Position numbers and translations under genes: made by a program. The notes under the pieces were generated by a model. It searched no databases, was not told where the DNA came from, and worked only from the letters and a program-made list of their open reading frames with translations. DNA of 64,000 nucleotides from NCBI GenBank assembly GCA_001695595.3, contig MBPM02000003.1, forward strand, positions 2,294,001-2,358,000, written 5' to 3'. The stretch comes from Plasmopara viticola (lineage: Eukaryota > Oomycota > Peronosporomycetes > Peronosporales > Peronosporaceae). This document shows positions 22,375 through 34,276 of this stretch, in pieces (position 1 is the stretch's first letter; each line of letters begins with the position of its first letter).

Positions 22375-22578
22375 GTTTAAATATGCTTGACGCTTTGGGC
22401 GGACTCAAACAAGTTTGGTTGCGCTACAAATAAAGCTACCGCGAACTGTAGAATTGTCGGTTTCTGAAAAGTCGAGAGTGTATCTAGCTTCTCTTTTAAA
22501 GTGTAGGCAGCATACACTACCAGCAAAAACCTCACACGATATGATGATTTACATGTGCAATGTCACATGACGGCTCTG

Positions 22579-22650
22579 AGCGCGAGACCGGTATTGAACC
22601 AGTGACCATTCGAGCTGCAATCGAACGCTCTACCACTGAGCTACCCTCGC
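22579..22650 (-). tRNA. tRNA-Cys(GCA)-like copy next to retroelement 2
   Basis: There are two changes: acceptor nt 4 C to A (5' end reads GCGAGGG) and nt 60 in the T loop. nt 4 no longer pairs with G69. Its 5' end is directly joined to retroelement 2. It is probably weakened or a pseudogene. Confidence 0.6.
22635..22650. repeat. left target-site copy of retroelement 2
   Basis: ACTGAGCTACCCTCGC is one base different from the right copy at 31969-31984. Confidence 0.8.
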
Positions 22651-22756
22651 ACTTCTTAATTTGCCGGCTATTCCACAAGTCGGCTCTTCACAAGAACCTA
22701 TTACCATAAAGCTTTCTAGCTTCCCATCTCAGCCGCCTCTTTTTCCGCCCATCGTG

Positions 22757-25354
22757 ATGGAGAATCCAGCTGCTGCCCCTTCTTTCCCCCGCTCCATTCA
22801 GATCGACCCTGTCGTTCCTGGTTCGACTCTCCCGTTTACACTCAGCATAGCGCAGGTGACTGCAGGTGCTTCGCCTTCCGTTAGACATGCCACAACCGTC
22901 TCAGCTGATCTTCTCGCTGTCGTTCATGACGCTGGCAACAACCCAATGGCGCTCTCGCTATCTGCTCCCTCGGCTCAACTCGCGCCTCCGTCGCATCCTC
23001 TCTCCGCTCTCTCCGTGTCGCTAGGCGCGGTGGGAAGTGCGGAGCTTGCTGACGACAGCGACATGACTGAACCACTTCTGTCGTCCCAGGTAGATTAGCC
23101 TGACAAAGACGCCGTGATGCCCACACCTCCGCCGAATGCTGATGCCGGCGCAACCAATCGCGCTGACCCGCGACCGACAATAGCTGATCTGCTTTTCCAG
23201 CAAGAAGCCCTCCGCCGCGACCATGCTACTGTCGCCGACGCTCGCCGACGCGTAAAAACTCCGAAGCCTCTCGCGATAGACATCGAAGCGATTGAGCGTC
23301 AGTACGCTGCCGGTGGTGACTGGTCCGGCATCGTCGCTCGCATTGATCAGTCCCGCCCGTACCCGCTCCCGCGCGCCAAGTTTGATATGGTGATCGAGAC
23401 GGACAAAGCGTTCACAAAGACTCCGCTGCGAAAGATCATGACTGCACTCGTCGGCACCAGCCACGGGAACCCGGCGCTGAGCCAGCTGTACGAGAAATCC
23501 TCGTCGGCCAAGTGTCCAAGATGCCGGGTGGTAATCTGCGCCTCAAGGTGAAAACCCAGGCCGCGTGTATGCAGCTCGAGCGGACGACCGTCAGCATCCT
23601 CGGTGGCGTGTACCCGTTCAAGCCTTCCGACGTCCTTGCAAACAAGTTTTTTTAGACATCTCGAACGTCGACTCAGACTCGGACACGGACCTGATGCTGC
23701 GCCGACTTTTTGACATGGGCTGCCAGCCGATGTATAACACGTTCCGCGGCGTGAACTTGGCGACAGGCCTCACGTCTGCGACCTGGCGCAATTTCTTTCT
23801 CCCGGCCAAGTGTCCACCGCCATTGATTTTAAACGGTTCGGTATGTGACCAAGTCATCTTCGACAACAAGCTGCACCCGGCGCACGGCAAATATGCTCCA
23901 TTCCAATCCCAGCGCCTCCCGTTCGTCTTTCGTTCGATGAGCGGGATTGACCTGGGGACTTCGGAGACCAGTCCGAGTCGTTCATCCTCGACAACGTCAG
24001 CGCCGAATCCGGCGCTGAAGGCTCCAAAGCCCGCACCAACGCACAGCGCGAAGCCTCTCCAACCTGCGGCGATTCCACCAGCAGCATCGGCCGTTTTTGC
24101 TGGATCTCGTTTCTCCTCACTGCGCAACGCCGTCGAGACTGAAGAGAAGATGGAAGGTCAGCTCCAGCCAGGAGCTCAGCTTGTCCACAAAGCAGTGGCA
24201 AACCATCTCGCGAAGAAGGTGATCGACATCGATGACGTTCTGTCGATCTCGACTTATCGTCAGGCGGAATTTCGCCACCCTCGAGCCCGAAGTCCAAGCT
24301 GACAGCGATGCTAATGCTCACAGACGGCTTTACGACCGTCGAGAACAAGAAAAAGCGCACGCGGGAAGGACTCGACTTCTCCAGCATGCCGACGAAGAAC
24401 TACTTTGCGGAGCTCCAGACGATGTCCGCGTCGTTCCAGAGCTTCGACGCGGCCATCAACCCGAAGTACGGTAAACGGCACCAGATCGTCCCGGCCGAAG
24501 TGAAGATACCGGAGGCGCTCAAGATGTCGAAAGAGACCGCTTTCTTCGTGGAGAAGTGCCTCACCAAGATTAGAAACACAGCGAAAGCGTCGTTGTTGGT
24601 CGAAGGTGCGGAGTCGATGGTGAACGACGAGAACACTGCGCTGCTCAACACACTTCCCGACCTTCTTGCGGCAGCAGACTGCAAGGTGAACGGCAGTGTG
24701 AAGATCATGGAGAACGCTTCAAGCCCGGACAACGTGATAAAGAAACTGGTTGAGTCGGGTCCGGCGTTCAACAGCGCGATGTCCCTCAAGATGGCGGAGA
24801 ATAGCAACGAGATCGCCGAACTCGCCCAACTGCACATGATCAACCGTGTGCTGAGCGCGACGACGCCGAACGACGACGTCACGTTCAGTGCGAAGTGGAA
24901 GAAGCTGATAGGGATGGTTGTGCCCTCGAAACGTCAAGAGCTGCTCAAAGCGTGCGCGAAGTGGTGGACGGCGACGGACCAAGTTCGTGAGCTGTCCCGG
25001 TTCACTAAGGCGCTGAGTGTGTTTGAGCTCGCCCTGTTATCGGCGGCAACGACAATCTTTTTGAGCGATCACTGGATCCAATTCGTCACAGGCGAGCCAG
25101 TTCAGTGGGTCCCAGCTCATCACGCAAGACTGCTGCACCCCAACACCCTCTTAAAACTGCTGCGATCGGACCTCGGCGCTCTCTGCATGAAGCACTGGAG
25201 CCGTGTCCAGTGGCAGGGCTACCTTCTCGACGAACTTGAGGAGCTGAGAAAGCTTGAGGGGGAGTACCCGGTTGACGAGTCGGTGTTAAAGCTCCAGGTT
25301 GCGGGTGACGGATCGGTGACACTAGTGGCGGGCGGCCTTGCCACCCGCTGCTAA
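22757..25354 (+). pseudogene. retroelement 2 ORF1, broken
   Basis: The ATG at 22757 lies 106 bp into the element. It has the same layout as element 1 ORF1: a Pro/Ser/Ala-rich start, KTPKPLAIDIEAIERQY, the SILGGVYPF / DISNVDSDSDTD / VCDQVIFDNKLHPAHGK core, and a C-terminal domain containing KTRNTAK-like and VQWQGYLLDELEELRKLEG sequence. Breaks are a TAG at 23096-23098 and frame changes near 23500, near 23655 (at a T7 run) and near 24300. The 24308-25354 stretch is one clean frame of ~348 codons, the longest well-kept ORF1 piece in the window. The function, RNA binding in the RNP, is inferred from position. Confidence 0.75.
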
Positions 25355-25391
25355 GGCGGATTCGGCTCGACCAACCTGGACAAACGTTGGT

Positions 25392-28300
25392 GTTCTCACT
25401 GTAAACACCAACGGCGTGAAGAAGAACGGCCACCTGTTGATCGAGCATCTGCTCTCCAGGTACTCGGTATCTTGTCTCCAAGAAACCAAGTTCGCCGACC
25501 GCGACCACCTTGACACCTTCCGCTTCCATCTCGAGTCGGCTTTTGCGCACAAGCTGTTCGTGAGCGACGATAACGCGCTGCTCAATCGACCGACCCGAGA
25601 CGCTGCTGCGCTCTGATTTTCCTGGCTTCGAATCAGCTGCCGAGGGTCCCCACCTCACTGTCTCCGGCCGATACCTTGTTGTGCGTGTAATGGTCAATGT
25701 TACTCCCATCTACATAAACAATGTGTACGCGCCAGTCGACAAGCAAGAGAAGCAGGCGTTCTTCTCGAACCAGGCGACAGAAGGTTTCGAAGACGCCGCG
25801 ATCCACTTCGTTCTTGGCGACTTGAACACACCGCTTGACCCGAGTCTTGACTGCTCCATGCCGGACCTCCGTTATGACCCTAGTCGCTCGAGCTGCCTTG
25901 ACTGGTTGGCGCGACTTGGCGTTGCTGACGCCTGGCGTATTTACAACAAGTCGAAGCGCGGCGCGTCTATACTGGCCCGATGCCTCGCAAGAACCAACTT
26001 GAATACGTGCTGCTGTCTGAGTCGTTCAGCAACCAATTTTTTCACGACGCTAAGTACTTTGACCCAAAACACGCCGGTGATCACCTGGCGCACAGTGTAA
26101 GGTTCAAGTCCGGATCCCAGCTACTGGAAGTTTCCACGATACCTTCATGACTATCCTCAAGTCGTTTCGGCTCTTCAGCGTGAAGCCAACGACAGCTCCG
26201 ATCGTGGAAGGCGAGCGTCAAGGCGCAACTTCAGGACCTCCAGAAAAGATCCGCGCACAAGATGCTCAAAACTGAACGGCCACGCGGTCAAGCGTAATGT
26301 GGAGGCCCGCATTACGCTTGACCGCGTGGCCGTTTAGTACCGGACGGAGTCGGACGAAGATAACCGCGACGTGTACGAAGCGGCAATGCGCGAGTACAAA
26401 GAGACGGTGACAAGGTCGAACCAGTATAGCCAGGACGAAGCCTTCGACTTCCAAGCTACGAACTCCGAGGAGTTGACGAAGTTCTTCTTTCGTCCTCTCG
26501 ACACAAGCCTCCGGCGTGTCTCCATCGAGAAAGTCGTCACGCCAAGTGGACGCATCTCGGCTAACTTGAACGAGATCTGCCTCCGGCTCCTCGAATACTG
26601 GGGTTCCGAGAGGGGACGAATACAGTCCTGGCGGCAAGGCAATTCCACCGGACGACGCGTTTCAAAGCAAACTGCTGGACTCTGGCGTTTGCAAACTGCC
26701 TGAGCTCGACCGCGACACTCTGGACAGGAACGGCAGCGCGTCAGACCTCGAGCTGGCGATCAAGCACATGAAGGCGACTTTGTCTCCGGGGATGGACGGC
26801 TTGACAGCTGGTTTTTACCAGGTTGCGCCGGTGGTCTTCGGCGAATGTATCGTGCTGGTGTTTAAGAACCGCCTTGAGCGCGGGAAACTGCTGGCGTCGC
26901 AATGCAAGTCAGCTGTGGTACTGTTACACAAGAAAGGCTTTTGTGCCGACCCAGGAAACTTCCGCCCAATTGCGCTGATTCCGGTAGACGTCAAGGTGCT
27001 GTCCAAGGCGCTCACGTTCCGTCTCCAGGTTGTCATCGACAAACTGATCCACCCCGACAAGAAGGGGTTCGTTCGCGGCCGCTCGGTCCACCACCACGTT
27101 CGCTATCGTACAGATCTTCAGGACCTCGTGACGAGCCTGACGAGGAGGCGTACGCGCTGTTCCTGGATTTCCAGAAGGCGTTCGACCGCGTGAACTGGGA
27201 ATACAAGTTCAAGCTGCTCAAGCGAATGGTTATCGGAGACGGCTTCATCCGCTGGGTGAAGCTGCTGTACACCGACCCGCTCGCGAATCTTCTCATCAAC
27301 GGCGAAGTTTAACCGGCACTTCAGCCGACGCGTGGAGTGAAGCAAGGCGATCCACTCTCCGCACTGCTTTTCATCTTGACGATTGAGCCGCTGGGTAACC
27401 TGCTCCGATCGCACGAAGAGTACGGCGTGTGTCTAAATGAAGACCACACGGCGACGAGCGTCTTCTTCGCGGACGACTCGACACTCCTCGGTAGCTCAAT
27501 TGCGAACCTTCAGGCACAGGTCGAATTCATCGAAGCGTACTGTCAAGGCTTAGGCGCGAAGATGAATCTGACAAAGTCGGTGCTGCTAGCCCTGAATTGC
27601 GGCCACGAGTGTCCGTCGATGCCGGACATTCAGATCCTCGACCGGCCGGAGTCGGTCAATTACCTTGGTATCCCGTTTTGTCAGTCGCTTGTGGACGACC
27701 GCATCCTTGAGTCCCTTGACCAGCGCTTTTACGGCGGCTTTAAGTCGTCGTATCGGCGTGCACAGACATTGCGAGGTAGACTCCTCGTGGCGCAGACAAT
27801 GATGCTCTCGCGCTTGTGGCACTACACACAGCATGTGTCAGTCCCGACAGCTGTCGTTCGTCGATGGCAGTCGATGCTGAACCGGTTCGTGCTGAGTTGC
27901 AAGCACGATCGTCACGCGTCGCACATCCAACTGATCCCAAGCGAGTTCTTGTACCAGCGGCGCGGAAACAGGGGTTTAAGAGTCCCGCACCTGAGAGCTC
28001 AGCTCAAGCGGCAACGACTTCAGCTGCTCCTCCAGTTTGTGCCTTCAGCTCGGTCGATGGCGTCTCAAAACTAGACAACACCAAGCGTGGAGCTGCTGCG
28101 CTCCATTCTCCCTCGATACGGCGGTAGCCACGCACTCGACTTCCTGATGATATCACCACGGCGACACACGTCGGCGTGGTGGAAGTCAACACTGATGTGG
28201 TGGCATTGCACACGTTAAAAGATCTCGTGGCGCGACCTCTTGCCGAACGAACGCACTGTTGCCGGTCTTCGTCAACCGATCTGATTCAACTGCGACCCTA

Positions 28301-29400
28301 AACTCCAGTACGAGCAGCGAACACGGTCGGGCACGGCGACGGCACACCGACGGTGCCTCGGCATGGTGCCTGAGCCGCAACGCAGCTTCTGACTGCATGT
28401 CTCGCGGGTCTTCGCGCTCCGCTCGCTAGCTGACTTCGCATGAGAAGGGCTTCCGTGGCCGACTCATTGCGAATTCGCCGAACGACACGTCGATTTCACC
28501 CTCGCAAGCGTTCATCCCGGGCAACAACAAAAGTGATTGCGTGCACTCCACAGCGAAGCGAGTCAAATCGTTGATCGACTCGGCGCTCGAGGTGTCGATC
28601 GCGATCCGTCTTGGAGGGACACTCGATTGCTTGTCCTTGGCGTCACGAGCAACGCGAAAGATTATTTCTTCCCGGACATCACGTGTACAAAGGTGCTTCA
28701 GGTCGTCTGGACGTCAGCGCTTCCACGTAAGCCGCACCCGATGACGATACACTTTGAGAGGGCTGACGACAAGACGATCAAGTCGCATGTACAGCTGTCG
28801 AAGCGTCTGCGGCGTATTTTGCTGCCGATCTTTGACGACCTCTAATGGCAGCTCGCATTCCGGCTCCTGCCCGTTTGATCGCACTTCTGGTTCCTCCAGA
28901 CCACGAACCCGAACATCCGCAAGTGTATCCTCGACGGCTGCAGCGCAATTGAGTCGGAGCAACACTTGTTTTTCGGCTGCACGCTGGCTTCGCAGCTTTG
29001 GAGGAACGTGCAACAAGTGATGTCACCGCTCCTTGTGAGACGCGCGACGTGGATTGACATTGCGCTAGCACGGAAGATTTGCATCCGGGATGAGTGGCAA
29101 CACAGGGAGGACGTCGTCTCTGACGTCTGGCATGTTCTCCGAGGTGTGACGCTGCACACGATCTGGACGGATCGCAACAGGTGCTTGTTCGACGGAAGAC
29201 AGCCGACACCAGCAGCTCCGGCGTTCGCGGTGATCTTCTCGACGTTCTGCGCGCACGTTCGGTTCTTCCAACGGCTGTTGTACGATCGAGAAGAAAAACG
29301 CGAGTTACAGCGAGTGATCGAAGCGATGAAGACTAACTCAGCATTCGATGACTTTGCAAACCGGCAATCGGATATCACCAGTGTTCGGGCGAGTTTGTAG
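25392..29400 (+). pseudogene. retroelement 2 ORF2: AP endonuclease + reverse transcriptase + CCHC, broken
   Basis: Endonuclease motifs NTNGVKKNGH, LQETKF, NVYAPVD and GDLNTPLDP are readable between 25400 and 25860. The RLDYI motif is spoiled by a frameshift near 25970. The RT has SPGMDGLTAGFY (about 26790), FRPIALIPVD, IHPDKKGFVRGRS, a duplicated-frame junction near 27140, KQGDPLSALLF and FADD at 27466-27477. A C-x4-C-x7-H-x4-C knuckle lies near 28925-28980. No ATG sits where element 1 starts ORF2, so the start is unclear. From 27310 to 28878 one frame carries nine stops but no indel. An inverted duplication interrupts the linker at 26271-26338. Confidence 0.85.
26271..26338. repeat. 29-bp inverted duplication forming a perfect-looking hairpin
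   Basis: Left arm 26271-26299 and right arm 26310-26338 are reverse complements with one mismatch, separated by a 10-nt loop. Comparison with element 1 indicates that the right arm is the original coding sequence (TLDRVA) and the left arm is an added inverted copy. Confidence 0.9.
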
Positions 29401-29530
29401 CCGACGTCAATCGATAGAGAATTTTGAGTTGACATTATGCTGCTCGAGAGTTTCGAATCTACGCCAACGACCGTCTGTTTCCAAACATCTCATTCCCAAA
29501 TTCTTACAGCTCCTGCACAACCAACCCAAG

Positions 29531-29842
29531 ATGTCTCCACAGCACCATCACGCCTCCGGCCCCGTTGACTTGACCCACGCTGCCTTTCCCGGTTTGATAC
29601 CTGGCTTCCCTTTACAGACTGTATTGTCTCCGGCTGCACCTGATAGGGAGACAATATGTATGAGCCGAGAGGAAAGCCGGGTGGAAAATTTGGACAAGAG
29701 TGATTGGATTGAGGTAGAGAAGCCGATGGATGATGAGGGGCTGGTCGACTCGAGACCGCGTTATTTCATGGATCCAGCAAGAACTCCCACAAGCCCGGTC
29801 CGCATAACCTTGTATTCTCTAATGCGGAAGGCCATTTCATGA
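29531..29842 (+). CDS. retroelement 2 ORF3 N-terminal remnant (sense)
   Basis: The 103-codon frame begins MSPQHHHASGPVDLTHAAFPG, which matches the ORF3 start of element 1. It continues with ESRVENLDKSD and KPMDDEGLVDS. The match to element 1 then ends abruptly and the frame runs out in sequence not related to the chromodomain. It is cut off from the chromodomain/protease part, which lies antisense just downstream. It could be a short real protein or only the left side of an inversion junction. Confidence 0.5.
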   Translation: MSPQHHHASGPVDLTHAAFPGLIPGFPLQTVLSPAAPDRETICMSREESRVENLDKSDWIEVEKPMDDEGLVDSRPRYFMDPARTPTSPVRITLYSLMRKAIS

Positions 29843-29890
29843 AACGACAAGTTCTTCTTCTTCACCTCAAAGCTTTATTATCGGTCATTA

Positions 29891-31111
29891 TCACGGGTAC
29901 TGGACCTGACTGCTCCTTCCTACACCCAAGCCAAGCCGAATTTCTTACTTGGTCAGGAGGCGAACTCGGTTGACACTGTAGATGTCGATGAAGAAACTGA
30001 TCGCATCGCAAAGTGCAACCCATTCTCCGGCGTCGAAGACTTGAAAACTTCCGCCTATATCCCACAACGCGGCACAATGTCGCACCAGTCCAGATACCGA
30101 GGCATCCAAGACATAGACCCCATCGTCCAAGTACGCAGTCAACATCCACATCCTCGCTCGAATGCGATTGACGGCTTTTCCCGGTCCGTATACCTGGTTT
30201 CTTTTCAGCTCTACCCAATCAAGCTTGTGCCTGCCAGCGTTGACAGCCAACTCCCTCAAGAACACTCGCAGCTTTACAGCTCCAAGCCCACTTCCTGGTT
30301 CCAACTGGTGCTTCTTCCTAAAGGCATTCCACCTCCATTCCGTTACGCACGCCGACGACCCGAGGACTAGCAACTCATAGACCTCGCGGATCGCGATCAA
30401 CGTGCACTGCTGATCGGAACCGACCTCCATAAACTTGTCTCCATTTTTGGTCCCTCGGAATCAGCGCGCGAACGGCATCCTTTTCTTCGTCACCTTGATC
30501 CAGGTGTCTACAGACTGTACCATCTCCTCAAGACCACCCTCCACCAAGTGCCTGCGCCTGTTCCAGTGACGGGTGCCGTCGGTGTACTCAGTCTCGTATT
30601 CGAGCACACCGTCCCTAGTCCGGCGATTATAAATGGTGGCTACCACGTAGCGCTCCTCGGTCGCCGACAGCCCCCCTTCCGAGTCCTCAGACGGGTGGGC
30701 GTCACGCGATATTGGCACTGATTTCAACGTTACCTTATACGTCAGCTTGCTTCGCCGAAGCTTACTCTTCGCCTTCTTGGTTCTCGGACTAGGCGGGCCA
30801 GTAGGACACGAGTTTGACTTCACCGCTCCATTTCGATGGCGGGGCACCACCTTCTTCTTTATCAAAGTCAAAATCGCCCCACCAGCCACCACCTCGCCCA
30901 CAGCATCTAAGCCACCTTTTTTTAACCTTACCAATGCTGCCGCCTCTCTGTCCATCGCGTCCAACGATACCTGGTCGCTGTCCATTTCATACGACGATTC
31001 TCCCTCGCTATCCATATCCTCAGCCTCGTCTTTAGCTAGGAGACGCTTGTTATGCTTCAGGATTGCCCTTTCCATCGGCTTTCCTCGTCGATTCTTCAGC
31101 TGGCCTCGCAT
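29891..31111 (-). pseudogene. retroelement 2 antisense ORF3: chromodomain + putative protease
   Basis: The minus-strand frame starts MRGQLKNRRGKP and is 407 codons long. It has acidic and basic low-complexity stretches and a KKVVPRHRNGAVK basic patch. A chromodomain-like block follows (YVVATIYNRRTRDGVLEYE, GTRHWNRRRHLV, LEEMVQSVDTWIK). Then come QQCTLIAIREVYELL (candidate nucleophile Cys), GVYVLDASVSGLVRHCAALW (candidate His) and FQVFDAGEW (candidate Asp). Stops are a TGA at 30461-30463 (Trp in element 3) and a TAA at 29945-29947 (Tyr in element 3). The layout equals the sense ORF3 of element 1, so the module has flipped. It converges with the sense ORF3 start. Confidence 0.6.
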
Positions 31112-31149
31112 TGACGGGATGGGGACATCAACAGCCGCTTCGCTCGAGG

Positions 31150-31543
31150 GCTAAGGAACACCCTCCCGTAATGAGGGCGGAGCCGGGGCAGCTACAACGG
31201 AATCAGACCGCACACACTCCGCACCCTCCAACGGTAGGGACCCTTCTCACGCGCACTGTTACACCCCAGCCGATTCTGCACAAGCTTTAGGATTACTCAC
31301 ACCTTGGAGGGTCGGTGCCGTGACCGCTTTAACGGAATCGGATCGAACACACTCCGAACACTCCGCCGATAGGGTTCCGTCTTCGAACACAGAACCGGCG
31401 ATGTTGCCAACGGACCCGTCGCGAGGTCCCGAGCTTTCCTCATTGCGGAGGGATGGAGCCGGGACAGCTTCAACGGAATCAGATCGCACAGACTCCGTTC
31501 CCTCCAACAGGTTGGGGCTCTCCTCAAGCGCGGTCGTTGTCAT
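31150..31543 (-). repeat. three ~130-bp imperfect repeats upstream of antisense ORF3
   Basis: On the minus strand three copies encode a VRSDSVxAxPAPS-like phrase (near 31195, 31330 and 31470). Element 3 has only one copy (near 35910). This is the 5' side of the antisense ORF3. Confidence 0.6.
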
Positions 31544-31968
31544 CCTAAAAACAAGAAAAAAAGAGCGTCAGATCAGCAAACCAAGTCGGGACCCCAAAAT
31601 GTTTATTTTTTTGGTACATCTGGGGTTCTTAGCAAATTCGAAAATGAGAGCTATTCTGACCACCCACAACTTCAGAATACCTTCCGACAAAACTCAAGAC
31701 CTGTCAAAATTTATACCCTGGATCTTTTGAAGACCTTCCAAACATGATACCAAGATCGAATCAGAACCTCAACAAGCGCATATCTCGAGTGGGCCACACA
31801 TATTTTTTTGTGGTCCACATCATATTGGGTGCCGCATATAATCCTGAACCCACCGGTGCTGTTCAAATACTCGTTAGACTACATTTTTGTATTTATAGTA
31901 TATATTTATAGCTAGGTACAATTGAGAAGTCACACCGTCTAAATTATTTATAATATAGACAAACTTAT

Positions 31969-31984
31969 ACTGAGCTACCCGCGC
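31969..31984. repeat. tRNA-Cys nt 1-16 shared by elements 2 and 3
   Basis: ACTGAGCTACCCGCGC is both the right target copy of element 2 and the left target copy of element 3. No further tRNA sequence remains between them. Confidence 0.85.
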
Positions 31985-32063
31985 TCTTCCCAATTTGCCT
32001 CGTCGAGCACAAGTCGATCCAGTCAAATACAAAAGTACCCCAACCCTCTTTCCATCCTTCCAA

Positions 32064-34276
32064 ATGAACCAGATCGACCCTCTCCTTCTTCCGACCTGCG
32101 GGATGGGCGATGATGGTGCAAACCCATCTGCTCCCACGCCCGGTTTAGTCTTCTTCCCGACGGAGATGGGTCGAACCCATGGTGACTCTTCAGCCGCTAA
32201 TTGAATGCTGCGACACTTGTTGCAAACGAGTGTGTGGTGACAGATGTCCCCAATCATGGGTTATCCGCAACCACTTGTTCGACAGATGCGGCACCATCCA
32301 TCGAATATGGTGGCGTTACTGGCCTGATCAAGTCTAATGACCAGCCATCCTCTGGTGACGGAGACGCTTCTCGAGCCGTTGACGTGGGCAGTGGTATGAC
32401 AGTGCTTTTTAGAAGTACTGACGTGCTCCTGCTGTCGGTAGATCCAGCAACAACGACGCCTCGATTGATACGACTATGACTGGCAAACACCTGATGAATG
32501 CGACAGCGGTGCCAAATTTGAGGCTCCGCGAGCTACTAGCCCACGACGACGAGATTCGCCGTGACATCGCGTCGCCACGGTACCGGAACTCGGGTGCCCT
32601 GATAACGCCTCGTCCGTCTGCGCTCGATATTGACACCATCGACGCGCTCTACGAGAAGGGAATAGACTGGAGTCAGCTGTGGTCGCCAATCGAGCGCGCC
32701 CGGCCGTACAAGCTACCTAAAACGCGGTCGTCAAAACCGGCCAAGCGTTTCAGCGTACTGGCACCAACAAGATTGCGACGTCGTTTCTCAAAGACAATGA
32801 CAACCCGGTGGTTCAAGCGCAAGTCAACGACTGCCAGATCGGCCAGATCTCAGGCCGGCGAGCTTTGTGTGCGTGTAAAAAGACCGAAAGGCGTGTGCGG
32901 AGCTTACTCGACAGCCCGTCCGTATTCTCGGCCACACGTTTACGTTCTCGGATTTCGACATCCTTGCGGACAGGTACTACCTCGACATCTCGGCTGTCGA
33001 TAGCATCTTCTTGCACGCCTCCCTCATGAAACAATTTTTCCGGATGGGCGCGGAGCCACTTTACGGCACCTTCCGCGACGTTAGTATTCATTCGGGCCTC
33101 ACAACGGCAAAATGGCGTGTTTATTTTTGCTCGTCAACGCCACCAAAGGCCGTCGTCATCGACGGCAAAGTTTGTGATCAGATCATATTTAACTGCTTAC
33201 AGTATCCAGCCCAGGGTCGTAACGCTGTTTTTCCGTCCCAACGTCTTGGATTTGGTCAGAAGTCGCCGTTCGCGCTCAACCTCGACCACATTGGTGGAGT
33301 CACATCGTCCGCTTCGCCGGCAGTACCGTCTGGTCCGTCGTATGCCGACGTCGTTAAGGGATTGGGTACTGTGGCAAGTGACTTTGGGCCGAAGAAAGAA
33401 GACGTGGTGAGTGTGCTCTCACTTGACACCAATACCGGCTCCTCAGTCACTCCTCCTGGTAGTCCAAAGCATGCGCTACGCTTTCTGCCTCCGATACCAC
33501 TGCCTGCACCGGCACCAGCGCTATGTTTGGCAAGCACTGAGGCCGTGGTGAGTAGGGAGAACAAGGCGCCACGTCGCCGTGCTGAGACGACCTTCGGCTC
33601 TATGTTTAAGAGCACTCAGCCAGTACCAGCCCAGAAGCTTGCCACCAGCAACTACTACGACGTGCTCAACTCAATAGGAGTCGAGTTTGACTTCTCGCCA
33701 GCTATGCTCTCGGAGTGTGGCCCCGCTCGCTACCAGATCGTCCTTTGTAAGGTAGAGGTCCCGGAAGCGATTGAGAAAAGCTCGGGGTCGTCGCATTTCT
33801 TTGTAAAGAAGCACACAAAAGTGTCCACATCGCCAAAGCCGATGATGATCCAGGAAGTCGTCGATGAGATGAAGGACGTCAAATAGACGGCAGATATCCA
33901 GATACAACCGAATCACTTGGCTGTAGCGGACGCTCGCATTGAGGGTGTGAGGAAGACGCTTAAAAATACGTACAACTCAGACACGCTGACACATCTTGCG
34001 AGTGTGGGCAAGCCGTTCGGTTTCAACGCTGCCTTGCTTGCTGATATGAAGAAGCTCAAAGATCATGTTAATGGGGTAGCACAACTGCATTCGCTGAAGC
34101 GAGTGCTGAGTGCATTGTATCCAACTCCCTCGACAACTTTTGCGTCAAATTGGACGAAAAGATTTGGCTGTAAGATACCGAGGACGCGTGAAGAAATCTT
34201 TAAGCAGACAGCGAGTTTGTGGAAGGACCCAGTGCATGAGTCGAACATTCGCGCAACACGAGCTTTATCTTTATGA
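32064..34276 (+). pseudogene. retroelement 3 ORF1, divergent and truncated
   Basis: ATG at 32064 (MNQIDPLLL). The frame breaks near 32204, 32476, 32730 and 33000, with a stop at 33884-33886. Family landmarks are RPSALDIDTIDALYEKGIDWSQ, ERARPYKLP, YLDISAVDS, GLTTAKWRVYF, GKVCDQIIF, SNYYDVLNSIGVEFDF and an AQLHSLKRVLSALYP-type C-terminal block. By eye the core is only about 40% identical to ORF1 of elements 1 and 2, so this is a separate subfamily. The frame ends in IRATRALSL, where the others continue for ~100 more residues. The deletion point is near 34270. Confidence 0.7.

Larger units (their letters stand above)
22088..22650 (-). repeat. two array units between elements 1 and 2
   Basis: The first stretch is nearly the same as array spacers, apart from changes such as GTCAAGATGG. 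The second is diverged, with spacer CTCACACGATATGATG. This shows that element 1 split an existing array. Confidence 0.9.
22651..31968 (+). mobile_element. non-LTR retrotransposon, element 2 (9.3 kb, tRNA-Cys-targeted)
   Basis: The 5' end ACTTCTTAATTTGCCGGC matches element 1. The 3' end TAATATAGACAAACTTAT matches the ends of elements 1 and 3. It contains ORF1, ORF2 and a short sense ORF3 start. A ~1.2-kb chromodomain/protease ORF then lies on the opposite strand, unlike element 1. It has many stops and frameshifts and is a dead copy. Confidence 0.88.

Noticed and set aside
30041..30370. Plus-strand frames opposite the antisense ORF3 of elements 2 and 3
   Set aside because: The minus-strand frame is longer, keeps the Cys and His landmarks and matches the ORF3 of element 1.
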